64,000 nucleotides of DNA. Source: Rhineura floridana (lineage: Eukaryota > Chordata > Lepidosauria > Squamata > Rhineuridae). This document shows positions 53,732 through 63,618 of the stretch, piece by piece. The translations under genes and the position numbers were made by a program. Below the pieces are notes generated by a model that ran no database searches, was not told where the DNA came from, and saw only the letters and a list, made by a program, of their open reading frames with translations. Numbering within the stretch: the first letter of the stretch is position 1; every line of letters begins with the position of its first letter. Location of the stretch: positions 7,595,001 through 7,659,000 of the forward strand of contig NC_084495.1 in the NCBI RefSeq assembly GCF_030035675.1. The letters run 5' to 3'.

Positions 53732-54474
53732 GAGCATCACAGTTTCCAGCTCCTTCCCTTTCTCCCTTCCGGCAACCTAACCCTCAAAATCAGGGAGTCC
53801 TCACATGAGAGCAGCTGCTACAGAGCTCCAAGGGGATGACCGAGCTGTTATGTACGCTGAACCATCCACTATGAATTTCTGGAACCACGGCTTCTTGCGC
53901 CGTTCACCTCATTCTGTGGCCAAACCATCCCCCACTGCTGGGAACACTCTGTCCGTCTTAGGAGGCATCGCTCAGATCTCCCCGTGCCTCTACCTCTGCT
54001 CTGGCAATGCTGCATCCAACAGACATATGGTCTACTCCAGGGCAGTGACATGTGTAGTGAATGCCACCATGGAAATCCCCAATGCCAAGTGGCCAGATAT
54101 TGAGTATGTCAAGGTGCCTGTTTCAGACCTCCCCCACGCTCCACTGTCCTTATATTTTGACTCCGTGGCTAACAGGATACACCGGACCGAGAAGAAGACT
54201 GCAAGAACCCTTGTCCATTGTGTGGCAGGTGTAAGTCGATCTGCTTCCCTCTGTATTGCCTATTTAATGAAATACCACAGGCTGAGCCTCTTGGATGCCC
54301 ATGAGTGGTGAAGAGCAGGCAACCTGTTGTAAGGCCCAGTGTAGGTTTCTGGAGACAACTCATTGAGTATGAATGCAAGCTGTTTGGAAAGAACACTGTC
54401 AAGATGATGCCCTCGCCCGTTGGGTTGATCCCAGATGTCTATGAAAAGGAGACCCGTGGGCTGGTCCCCCTGTG
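53732..54474 (+). pseudogene. DUSP14-like phosphatase retrocopy
   Basis: Atypical dual-specificity phosphatases such as DUSP14 dephosphorylate MAP-kinase-pathway proteins. The intronless copy encodes GGIAQISPCLYLCSGNAASN, EYVKVPVSDLPHAPLSLYFD (acid Asp), the active site HCVAGVSRSAS, and then VVRPSVGFWRQLIEYE and LIPDVYEKE. Alignment to human DUSP14 is about 60% by eye, so the parent may be a DUSP14-like paralogue. A single missing G in DAHEWVKSR (near 54,307) shifts the frame; otherwise it is intact. The start Met is uncertain (53,805 or 53,871). It interrupts a CR1-like LINE between copies of GAATTCATGG and has no 3' UTR or poly(A). Confidence 0.85.
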
Positions 54475-55129
54475 GAATTCATGGAAGATTAAAGCTATCA
54501 ATGGCTACTAGTAATTATGGCTATGTACTACTTCCATTATCAGAAGCAGTATTTAGCTGAATAGTGGTTGCTGAGGATCATGAGTGGGTCAGTGCTATTG
54601 CCTGTGTGTCTTGCTTATGAGCTTCCCATGGGCATCTTGTTGGTCGCTGTGAGAAAAGAATGTTAGAAAAGATAGGCCTTTGGTTTGATCCAAAAGAGCT
54701 TTCCTTTTGCTCTTAGAAGAAATGATGCAGATTTGAGGCAGAATTTCCCCCTCCAGGTGGGTCTGATTAGCAGGAGGCAAGGCCAGAGCAGGGAAGTATG
54801 CAGAGATGCAGTGGGCAGCCTCCCAATAGGATATTGAGGCTGACAGGAGCTCGTAATAATTTCATGAATTTAGGCTGTGTACACTTACTGACGAGCAAGG
54901 CCCACTGACCTCTTCCTTCCCAAGACTGCAGCTTACATCTCTGACACACAGTTTAGGAATTCCCACAGTCATTGCCATTCTCATTATTACTGGGTTTCAC
55001 CTAAAAGCTAAGATGGTGCCCACAAGGCAATTTTTAAGGCTCCATCACTTGCAAGCTTGCCTTCCGGTTGCTGAAGCCTTCACATAGCACCTGAGTTTGC
55101 CATTTGCAAAGCACTAACATGACAGCTGG

Positions 55130-55545
55130 ATCTGGGAGTCTTCAGATAACTCGTCCCTGTGCTCAGTGTCAGAAGCCCTTCTCCGTGTGCCCCCTCAGAA
55201 GGTGGTGCAGAGAATGGCAACATGAGAACGGGCCTTCTCAGTGGTGGCCCCCCAACATTCTCCCCAGGGAGATATGTCTGGCGCCATCATAAATCGATCC
55301 CTAGGCGCCTAGCAAAAACATTTCTCTTTTCCTAGGAAGGCTTTTCGTGGAAGGCTTTTGGAGGGCTTCTGTTATGTAGCCTTCCTATGAAGGGCTGCTC
55401 CACTGCCTTATGTACTGTTTTTGCTTTCAACTTTTTAATTGATTTTTCTTGTTGTTACTTAATTTTTTTTAACTGTGAGGCATCTTGAGTGCCCATGTGT
55501 GTAGAAAAGTGACTAACAAATTTAATAAATAAATAAATAATAGTA
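55130..55545 (+). mobile_element. L2/CR1-type LINE 3' end
   Basis: GAACGGGCCTTCTCAGTGGT is the degraded C-terminus; the tail is GTGAGGCATCTTGAGTGCCC with (AATA)n. Confidence 0.65.
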
Positions 55546-55879
55546 AGATCACGTCATGCAAATAAGCTTGTTTACCAGTGTGGTCTCTTGTGTCACCTGT
55601 TGAGACTTCAGATGCAGCAGGACAAAAAGAAACACTTATGCACTGAGGGAAAGTGTTCAGGAATGTGTGTGCGCAGGTGTATTTGTGGAGGATGAGAGTA
55701 TAAGGGAACAGAGGTGGAATAGCAGGGGAGAGAAGCTAAGTGTTGAATGAGATTGGAACATCCAGCCCTCTTCTCCCACCCCATCAATTTTACTGACCTT
55801 TGGTTTGTAACTTTCCTCTGTTTCTGAGTCCTGTCTTTTTCCCATGTTGTTGCTGCTGCTATTATATCTATTACCTGCC

Positions 55880-56330
55880 CTTCACCAGAAGGTCCCAGAG
55901 CATCTTCTCTTCACCATATGACAGAAGCGGTATAAAGGAAGGTACAAGACACACCTTTTGTGGGGAGGGAGGGCCACAACGTAGGGGCTGCCACAGAGAA
56001 TGCTCTTTGTTGGGCCACCGCCACTCCAAATTTCTGAGGGTGGCAGCACTACCAAGAAGGCTCCCTCTGCTGATAACACCCGAGAGGGTCTGTAGGGAAG
56101 GAGGTGGTCTTTCAGATATTTGGGGCCGAACTCATTCAGGGCTTGAAACACTAGCACGAGCACCTTCAACTGAGCCCAGAAAGAAACTAGCAACCCAATG
56201 CAGCTGTTTTAGAGCAGGGGTAATCTGAGAGCGAAAGGGAACCCCAGCGAGTAATCTGGCCGCTGCATTTTGGACCAGTTGAAGTTTCCAACTTGTCTTC
56301 AAGGGCAGCCCCATGTGCTTTCTTGTGGCC
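55880..56330 (-). mobile_element. L2 LINE fragment
   Basis: The minus strand encodes LPLKTSWKLQLVQNAAARLL, LKQLHW and LNEFGPKYLKDHLLPYRPSR in two frames, the L2 C-terminal region. Confidence 0.78.
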
Positions 56331-56494
56331 AAGAAATGTTGCCTAAGCCTTGAGTCTCATTTGTTCTCGTAAGTTATGTACAGACCAAGTCAATGGGCTG
56401 AAATGAGTAGAAAGCCTCAGGGCCAAAGAAAATCTTTGGCCAATGAAGAAACTGGGGCTGGAAGGGGCAGAAGAGAAGGTGGAAGGAACATTGC

Positions 56495-56665
56495 TCACTG
56501 GTAGCTGAGCATGTGATATTCATACAAGTGGTCCCAAGTTTCAGTCCTTGACATTTCCAGGCAAGGCTGGGGAAGATTCCCGCTCGAATGTCCCTGAGAC
56601 TCGCTGCCAGTGTGGAGCTGGATAGAACAAGGGACTGACTCAGTGCAAGGTAACTTCTTTTGTTC
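56495..56665 (+). mobile_element. tRNA-derived SINE, decayed
   Basis: TTGCTCACTGGTAGCTGAGC (box A), AGTGGTCCCAAGTTTCAGTC (box B) and GAGACTCGCTGCCAGTGTGG correspond to the family at 20.15 kb. Confidence 0.62.
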
Positions 56666-56899
56666 CATTGTGTCCCACAGGGAGAAATGGGAGGGGCTTA
56701 TCCTGGCAAATGCTTCTCTCTCCACCCTCCACCCCCAGTTTTTAACCTTGGCATGAGCCTGGAAGAATGTGGCTTTTCCTCTACCATGGTGTCTCCCATT
56801 CTGCAACCAGCAGGATTGTTTTGTAGGGCTTAATTCATACATGCATGCCGACTGCTTGGGCACTGCAAATTCAGTGGCAACTTGCAGGGCCGGCCCTGC

Positions 56900-57240
56900 C
56901 ATTTGTTCTTTCTTGTATTTATTTAACAACATTTACGTACAGCTCAAATGTAAAGATCTCTAAGTGGTTTACAAAAACATTAACATCATCAACAAAGCAA
57001 GTAAAAACAAGGGATTAAAACATATTAAAAACAATTAAAACAGCTACTAACTAAAAAGGCTCAAACAGATCAACAGCTGTGTGTGTGGAAAGGCTTGCCT
57101 AAACGAAAAAGCTTTAAGCAGGTGTCAAAAGGAATACAGTGAAGGCGCTTGCCTGATGTCAACAGGCAGGGAGTTCCAGAGTAGATGCTTCCATGCTAAA
57201 AGAACAATTTCTTACAAGTGAGGGACAAGTATTATGTGGC
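56900..57240 (-). mobile_element. L2/CR1-type LINE 3' end
   Basis: TATTTAACAACATTTACGTA and CTAAGTGGTTTACAAAAACA form the tail; GCCTGATGTCAACAGGCAGG and GAGTTCCAGAG are C-terminal coding traces. Confidence 0.68.
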
Positions 57241-57817
57241 ACCTGCAACAGTGAGTGAAGGGCTTGAGTGGGCACATATGGGGTTTCTCACCATCTGACT
57301 GGCAATGCCATATGGCCAGAGATCTACATTGGGGGTGGTGGGGAGCTACGCTGTAAGCAGGCCTCTCATATGGGAAGCAACTCTATGCATAAGGCCATTA
57401 CTGTCACTTATATAGGCAACCTGCAAAAGGAAAGAAGCAACAAGTTTGGCACATACCAGGGACTATGCCCCAGAAGTCAACAACTCTCTTTAATCTTTTT
57501 TAAAATAATTTTAAATATTATCTTGACAAATCACTTCAACATTTTATGTACAGTAATAAAAATAAATTACTCTTAACAGATGAATGTATATACACCATAG
57601 AGATACAGTGCAATAACAGCATTGATTTCTTGTTTCTCCCACACGGCCATAAAGTGCATTGTAGGGGCTGGGTTGAACCACATGGAACGGTAGCTGTACC
57701 TTTGGCAGCTCAACATGGACATGCCATTCAACAAGGAACACTTGACGAGTCAAACAATGGCCTTCCCATAACGTTTTGTCTTTTCAACAGCCCCAGGAGC
57801 AGCAGTAAGACCATCAA

Positions 57818-58128
57818 TCGGGAGTGAGGAACCTTAATCCCTTCTCGGCAACCTTCCAGGGGCCACATGCCAGTGGTGGGTGGGGCCAGAGGCATAAGTG
57901 GGCGGAGCAGCAAATGCTTTGTCTTTCTACATTAGATTAGTTTCTACACACTCTCACACTCCCCTGTCTGTCTTCCATCTAGGCAAGCAAGAGGCACAAT
58001 CAGCATTCGAAGACACATTCCAGCCAGGTAAAAACACTCAGGACCAGCGAGGGGTGTGGCCTGGGAAGTGTTCTGAGAGCCAGGCAGAGAGGTCTGGAGG
58101 GCCACATTTAGCCCCTGGCCCTGAAGTT
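57818..58128. mobile_element. hAT-like non-autonomous element, inverted copy
   Basis: The reverse complement of the 5.4 kb element: CTCGGCAACCTTCCAGGGGC, GCATAAGTGGGCGGAGCAGC and GGTCTGGAGGGCCACATTTA. Confidence 0.6.
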
Positions 58129-58653
58129 CCACACGCTTTCCATAAAGGGCAATTTGTATACAGCACCATCCATTTCCACATCACATCTATTCCCAATGCA
58201 CTTCCACAACCAAGCTCTTCTACAGAAGTCTTTCATATCAAAGCTTGTTCTTTTTTCTAAGGCCTCCAAGGCAGTATTCCTCCCCTCCCCATCTCCCTCC
58301 GAAGGTGTTTTTTCATGCAGACATAATACAGTAGCCTTCTGTATGCAGGTGGTCCCAAAGTGCGGGACTCCTAATCCCCAGACAAAGAGGGTGTGTGATA
58401 AGTTTGGAAGAGGAGACAGAAGAGGAAAAAAGACAGGGAAAGGAAAAGGATTGCTGCTTGGTGTTTGAAACCCACTAGGAACCTGGCTGAAAATAGAGGC
58501 ATGCAGCTGTCTGCTGTCACAAACACTTGCATGCTTTTACACTAACCGCAAAAATGTTGAAATTCCCCAATGATGCTATTGCAACTCATGCTTTGTAAAA
58601 AAAAATGTTAACTTTATTTTAACCTTTAGAACAGTTTTCCCCAACACTAGCCA

Positions 58654-59008
58654 GCATAATCTGAAGCTGTTGACACCTTATACAGGTTGGTAACAAAAAT
58701 ATTTATTTATTTATTTATTACATTTATAGCCCACCTTTCTTTTCATCATAGAAACCCAAGGCAGCTTACATATGGTTCCCAGGTGGTCCCCATCCAGGCA
58801 CTCTCCAGACCTGACCCTGCTTAGCTTCAGCAGGGAGCTGGCCTCATGTGCCTTAAAAATAAATAGATAACGCTTTTAAGACAGTTTCTGTTTTTGTGGC
58901 CACTGGTGGTTGCTTTTTCTTTCTTTCTCATCTTTCCACAAGTTTTAAATCTGGGCACAACCCCGCTAAGCCTTCCTTGACCTGGTGTGACCTCCAGTTC
59001 TTTTGGAC
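58654..59008. repeat. repeat unit shared with 47.1 kb, copy B, with nested LINE tail
   Basis: ATAATCTGAAGCTGTTGACA and TTTAAATCTGGGCACAACCC match copy A. A LINE 3' end at 58,705-58,850 (with (TTTA)n) splits it. It runs into a MITE at about 58,970. Confidence 0.62.
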
Positions 59009-59605
59009 TGTTGGAAGTGGGGCAAGAGCAACTCCTGTTTTGTTCTTTTGTTTATGTTCCAGAATGGAGATAGAGTTAGGGTCCTCCAGATGGATAGGCT
59101 TGATTACCTTTACCTGTGATGCTCTAACTGACTTCCTTCCATTGCTAGACTGATAGGTCTTTAGGGAAGCTTATCTGCCCCTCCTCCTTCTGCCCTTTCC
59201 TCTCTTCTCTTCTCTGACTGTCCGAGAGAGAGGAGACACCTTTGTCTCTGCTCTCTCTCTCTCCTAGCCATGAGGGCAACTCCCAAGCCTGAGCGTTGCG
59301 CCTCCAACTTAGTTAGTTAGAACTAGGTATGCCTTTCTGTCTACTCTGTATTTCTATAAAGTAGCTTTTCTTATTTTACCAAGTCTTAAGTCTCAGTGAT
59401 CTCAATGCAGAGTAAAAGCCTGCTTTCTTAGGTAAACGCATGCACTGGCACATGCATTTCAGACAGCTGTTGTTCTCTGCTTAACAAATATACAAATTTA
59501 CACAACATGGACTACAACTCCCATCAGCCCTACAACATGGCTGTTCTGGCCAGGGCTGATGGGACTTGTAGTCCAAACCATCGGCAAAGCAACAGGTCGG
59601 GGAAG
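58972..59605. mobile_element. palindromic MITE split by a solo LTR
   Basis: The left arm ends TTTTGGAC at 59,008 and the rest resumes TGGACTACAACTCCCATCAG at 59,508 and ends ...GGGAAGCCTGCC. Confidence 0.7.
59009..59507 (+). mobile_element. solo LTR, family 1 copy B (fossil)
   Basis: It starts TGTTGGAAG and ends CACAACA, with TGTTG/CAACA inverted ends. The 5-bp duplication TGGAC lies at 59,004-59,008 and 59,508-59,512 inside a MITE. Length 499 bp. Related to copy A at 52.7 kb. The parent family (ERV or gypsy) is not known. Confidence 0.78.
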
Positions 59606-59619
59606 CCTGCCTTAGAACT

Positions 59620-60880
59620 CCCTTAGATCCCCCCCTGGGCTCTTACTGGGAAGAAGGGTGGGATATAAATTTAATAAAATAAATAAGTAAACAAATAAAT
59701 AAAATAGATCTGTGGAACTACACGTGAGAGCCACAATGTGCCCATCCCCCAAAACAGCAATCTCACACCCTTCCCCCTCCCACAACATTTAGTAAGGCAA
59801 AATGTGTGCTGTGAAACCATTGCATTGTAGGTTACTGTGTCAAATCAGAAATTGAAAGATGGAGTCAGGGAGTGGTATAATTCTCTTGCAGATTCAGTGT
59901 GCTTGATTTGCAACAGGCGAGGCCACAATCTGCTTAGAACATCTCCTGTGCATGCTCTGTGGAAGCCACAGGGAGCAGCACAAGAGCATAACTAGAGCCA
60001 TTGTGCAACATTCAAACACATATACACCCATGCCCCCAATCCAGGTTTAGCTGCACAGAGCAATGGATGAGCATGCATATCTCCAGTGCCCTCGAAAACA
60101 CTGCCCCTCTTGGATAGGCACTGACATGCTGCACGAGAAGAAAAATGATCCTACACACATCCACTGATGGAAGTCCCATGTAAACATGTTACCAAGAGCA
60201 AATGTTGTACAGAGGACAATCCTATAATGTCTACTTGGATGAAAAGCCCATTGAGTACACAGATGTGGATAGGATTGCAACCTTCAGAAATATAAAACGA
60301 GCTCTGTAAAGCAATATATCTGCAACTAGATAAAGATGTGGGGGCTGAGGATGGGGTGATGGTGGAAAGAATTCTGCATTGTGCTTTTTATGTTCAGGAA
60401 TTGTTAATCAAGCTAGAATTAATAGAGGAAGGACAGATAAATGTTATGTAACTTTTTTAAAAAAACAGCTTTTTTCAGAGGAGGAGGTAATTACATTCAC
60501 AAATAGATGCCTATGAACGCAAACCCCATCTGCTGCATCCATTTGCCTTTAGCAAATTTCTTGTGGATGTTGAATTAGAAAGGAAACACCAGTGTGCAGC
60601 CCAAGTTGTACTGCGTTACTATGCCATGATCCAGAGGCTCCATTGGATTGCACCAAATAATTTTAAGGACAGGTATTATGAAGAAAGACAATAAACATGA
60701 AATGCAAAGTAAACAGAGATTTCCTCAGTGGCACATGTCTTCCCGACATAGCTCAATTTGGGATATAATAACACTGGAAGATTTTGAGCTGTTTGTTTGC
60801 ATGTGTAGATATCTAACCAATGCAAGCATTCCAGGGATGCACAGAATTTAGGCCCAGGAAAACCATTTGGGGGTTAAAAA
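59620..60880. other. intergenic stretch, little recognised
   Basis: It contains one short palindromic repeat (60,215-60,283, CAATCCTATAATGTCTACT and GGATAGGATTGCAACC) and an AAATAAATA tail at 59,670-59,705. No gene was seen. Confidence 0.4.
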
Positions 60881-60904
60881 TCACAGGCAACTTCATTAGA
60901 ACTG

Positions 60905-61430
60905 AATGCTCTTTTGGTGGCCAAACACCTTTGTATTTTTCACAAATATAAGGTCATTCTCCGGGCAGACCCCTCCTTTCTCTCAAAGGTGCTTACTAGG
61001 TTCCATAGACAACAAGAATGGGTTCTCCTGTCTTTTTGTCTGGCTCCATCTCATTCTCTGGAGCCCACCTGGCATTCTCTGGATGACAGAAGGGCTCTTA
61101 AGGTCTACGTCTCTAGAACTAAGGACATTAGGTTAACCAACACCCTTTTTGTCTCCTTGCATCCAGCCTCTCCAGGTGGATTAGTATGAGGCTCAGATAT
61201 CCCCTGTGCCTGGTAAGTTAATGCCCTATGCCACAAGAGCTGCAGCCACTTCAGCATTCTTGACCAATGTCTCCATACAGCAGCAACTTGGGCATCCCCA
61301 AGTTTCTTTGCCAGGCACCATGAAATTGATACCTATGCCTTGGCTAAGGCAGCTTCTGGCAGAAGGGTCCTGCAACAGGATCTTCTTAACTAGGGGGCAG
61401 TTTTCATTATATCCCACCCTACCTGAGAAT
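60905..61430 (+). mobile_element. DIRS-type retrotransposon, tyrosine recombinase fragment (fossil)
   Basis: Frames read VILRADPSFLSKVLTRFHRQ, LKVYVSRTKDIRLTNTLFVS, TRAAATSAFLTNVSIQQ and AATWASPSFFARHHEIDTYA, the C-terminal half of a DIRS1-like tyrosine recombinase, including the RxxR-type catalytic neighbourhood. DIRS elements integrate with this enzyme instead of a DDE integrase. Only this fragment is left and it is broken in at least two places. Confidence 0.85.
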
Positions 61431-61560
61431 TTACCCAAGAGAATTTGCTTGTGAATGCCAGAAAAGGAATTACTCAAATGTAAGATACAGAAAGAACATT
61501 CTGTGAGTATCTTTCCTTTCTCGGACTTCTCAGATTGTTGGCTGACTTGGATGTTTTATA

Positions 61561-61569
61561 ACACACACA

Positions 61570-61633
<64 letters not shown>
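61561..61633. repeat. (AC)n(AG)n microsatellite
   Basis: About 28 bases of AC repeat are followed by about 45 of AG repeat. Confidence 0.95.
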
Positions 61634-61636
<3 letters not shown>

Positions 61637-61639
61637 ACT

Positions 61640-62930
61640 TCCACCAATACTAAAGTGTGCAAAACATTTAGGAATGATCCTGCTCCTGTTGATGGCAATA
61701 GCAAAATTCTCATTAATTTTAATAGTACAAGATGGCATCCTTCACAACCAAGTCATGCAAGCCACTGGGCATGCGACAAGGTCTCGCTCAGCATGGTTCC
61801 TTACTAGTGTGATCTCACTGATACTCCGAAGGGTTTATAGTTCTCTTTGCTAAACAGCCCCAACTCTTCGCCAAAACACAACACATGATAAAGGACACAT
61901 CATCTTTTTTTTCTCATTTACATCACAAAGAACATCATTCACAGAGGAAAGTTAGTTTAGCAAAGTGCGCCCATTCAAACGAGTTACTCTAGTAGGTTCA
62001 GGTATACAGAACTTAAGACCACAGCCAAGATAGCAATCTCTTGCCTCCTTCCTCCATACTAAACAGGGCTGATAGTTTTGAAGAGTAGTACTCCCATCTT
62101 TCTTAAACGTAAAGGAACCTAGTCAGAACAACCACATGCTGGTTTCCACACACCTCACCCTTTGCCAAATTAGGCCAGTCTTTGTTACCCCCAACAGTCT
62201 CTGGGGTCACTTTAAGTGCATTTGCAGGAAATAAAATGTTCCGCCACAGTCTCACACAGTGATACACGAATTTAAAGTGCTGTCAGTTCTGTAGATTCCC
62301 CCAGAGGACTGCCCACAGTAGGATCTGGGAGCAGCCCTTCAAACTTCTCAGCCAACCCAGGAGACAAGTTGTGCAACCTTTATGAGGGCAGCGGAGGGGG
62401 GGGGCAATGACGAGGAATGGCAGTTATTTATATCTGCCCAACCCCATCCTCTTTTGGCCAAGGCTAATAAATGCACGCCGTCTTTTCAAAATAAAAAGCC
62501 CGCGTGCGTTTTGATCAGTCTCCACGCAGGTTTAGCGCTTCCGCGGAGCTGTCCGCTCCTGGTGGTGCTGAACGGCCTCTGGGATTGAGAGGAAATCTGG
62601 CAGATTCAACTCATCCATCCCGCGACCGTCTCGTTTTGTTTTGTTTGTAAAGGTCGTTATTGCATAGCAGATAAAACTGGATTAGAATAAAAAGGACTCT
62701 CCAAAATGAACAGCCCACGCTTTTCCCGGGGGGATATCTCGGTTTATAGTTTTGGCTTGGCTTCTCACCCCCATCCCTTTTTAAGATTAAGCTTAAAGAG
62801 CAGCAAACATTTAGCTGTTTGGGTCTGACATCTAGTCCTGGCACTTACCCACACCTCCCCCGCCCCGAAATGTGCTTCGTTTAAAAGAGGGGCCACGCGT
62901 GCCCTAGAGGGCGGCGGCGGGCCTACGCTC
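61640..62930. other. intergenic stretch downstream of the receptor gene
   Basis: No repeat or gene was recognised. G+C rises toward 62.9 kb. Confidence 0.4.
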
Positions 62931-63068
62931 CTCTCCAACCTGGGAGGCCTTCAAGAGGCAGCCGGACAGCCACCTGTCGGGGATGCTTTACGTTGGATTC
63001 CTGCACTGAGCAGGGGGTTAAGCTCGATGGCCTTAGAGGCCCCTTCCAGCACTACGATTCTATGATTC
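62930..63068 (+). repeat. CR1 LINE 3' end
   Basis: GCCTTCAAGAGGCAGCCGGA, CTGAGCAGGGGGTTAAGCTC and ACGATTCTATGATTCTCC. Confidence 0.85.
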
Positions 63069-63618
63069 TCCTGTTCCAGTCTCCCCGACTGGAGGAAAAC
63101 CAAAGGTTAAATTCACACGACCGATGTTTGTTCCCAGAATAAAACAAAGTAACATACACAGAAGCTAGACATCCCCCCGCGCCCCCCCACACCTCCTTTC
63201 TTGAGATCCCCCTTTCAACCCCACCAGGGTTCCCCTTCGCAGCGGGGAGGGAACATGAACGAAGACACCAGGAGAAGACATTGTCTCGCAGTTCCCCTCC
63301 GGGGAAACCCACCCGGGGGCCCCGTCTGGCAAATGCGCGACTCTTCCGGCACGCCTCCCAAGGAACCCCTTAAAAAGAAATACTTAAAGCAAAACCCACC
63401 CAGTCGCGGGGCGGGGGATCCTGTCAGGCACACCTCCCCGGCGCATGGTTTATTTATCCAAATAAAAGCAGGCATGAGAAAATCCCGGTTTGGCGAGGCC
63501 TTGACTTGACCCCCTGCTTTCTTTTCTAATGCAGGGTTCTCCCCACCTCGTTGTATCTGCTTTCCGAGGAGGAGAGCGGGCGACTGGATCCCAAATCCGC
63601 AGAGGCCGGCGGGCCTCA
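63069..63618 (-). other. probable 3' UTR and GC-rich flank of the receptor gene
   Basis: This GC-rich sequence follows the stop codon on the minus strand. A minus-strand AATAAA occurs at the TTTATT near 63,449. No ORF here looks real. Confidence 0.4.

Larger units (their letters stand above)
52208..54711 (+). mobile_element. CR1-like LINE copy carrying two later insertions
   Basis: Reverse-transcriptase traces start it (PIFKKASMRVSGK; VYLDFQKL). After a solo LTR it resumes at ATCTGTATTTGGGATTAGTG and FADDTK-like sequence, then the 3' UTR with GTATAAAATTATGCATGGTG, FTQSTVKLWSSLP and LDGFKRGLDEFM. After the DUSP insert it resumes at ATTCATGGAAGATTAAAGCT and ends near GGTTTGATCC. LINE pieces: 52,208-52,684; 53,182-53,731; 54,485-54,711. 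Confidence 0.8.

Noticed and set aside
53805-54311. A functional DUSP gene
   Set aside because: The frame is shifted after the active site and the copy sits inside a LINE without promoter or 3' UTR; kept as pseudogene unless reads show an assembly error.
52685-59507. One provirus with LTRs at 52.7 and 59.0 kb
   Set aside because: The target duplications differ and LINE, DUSP and SINE sequence, not retroviral genes, lies between.
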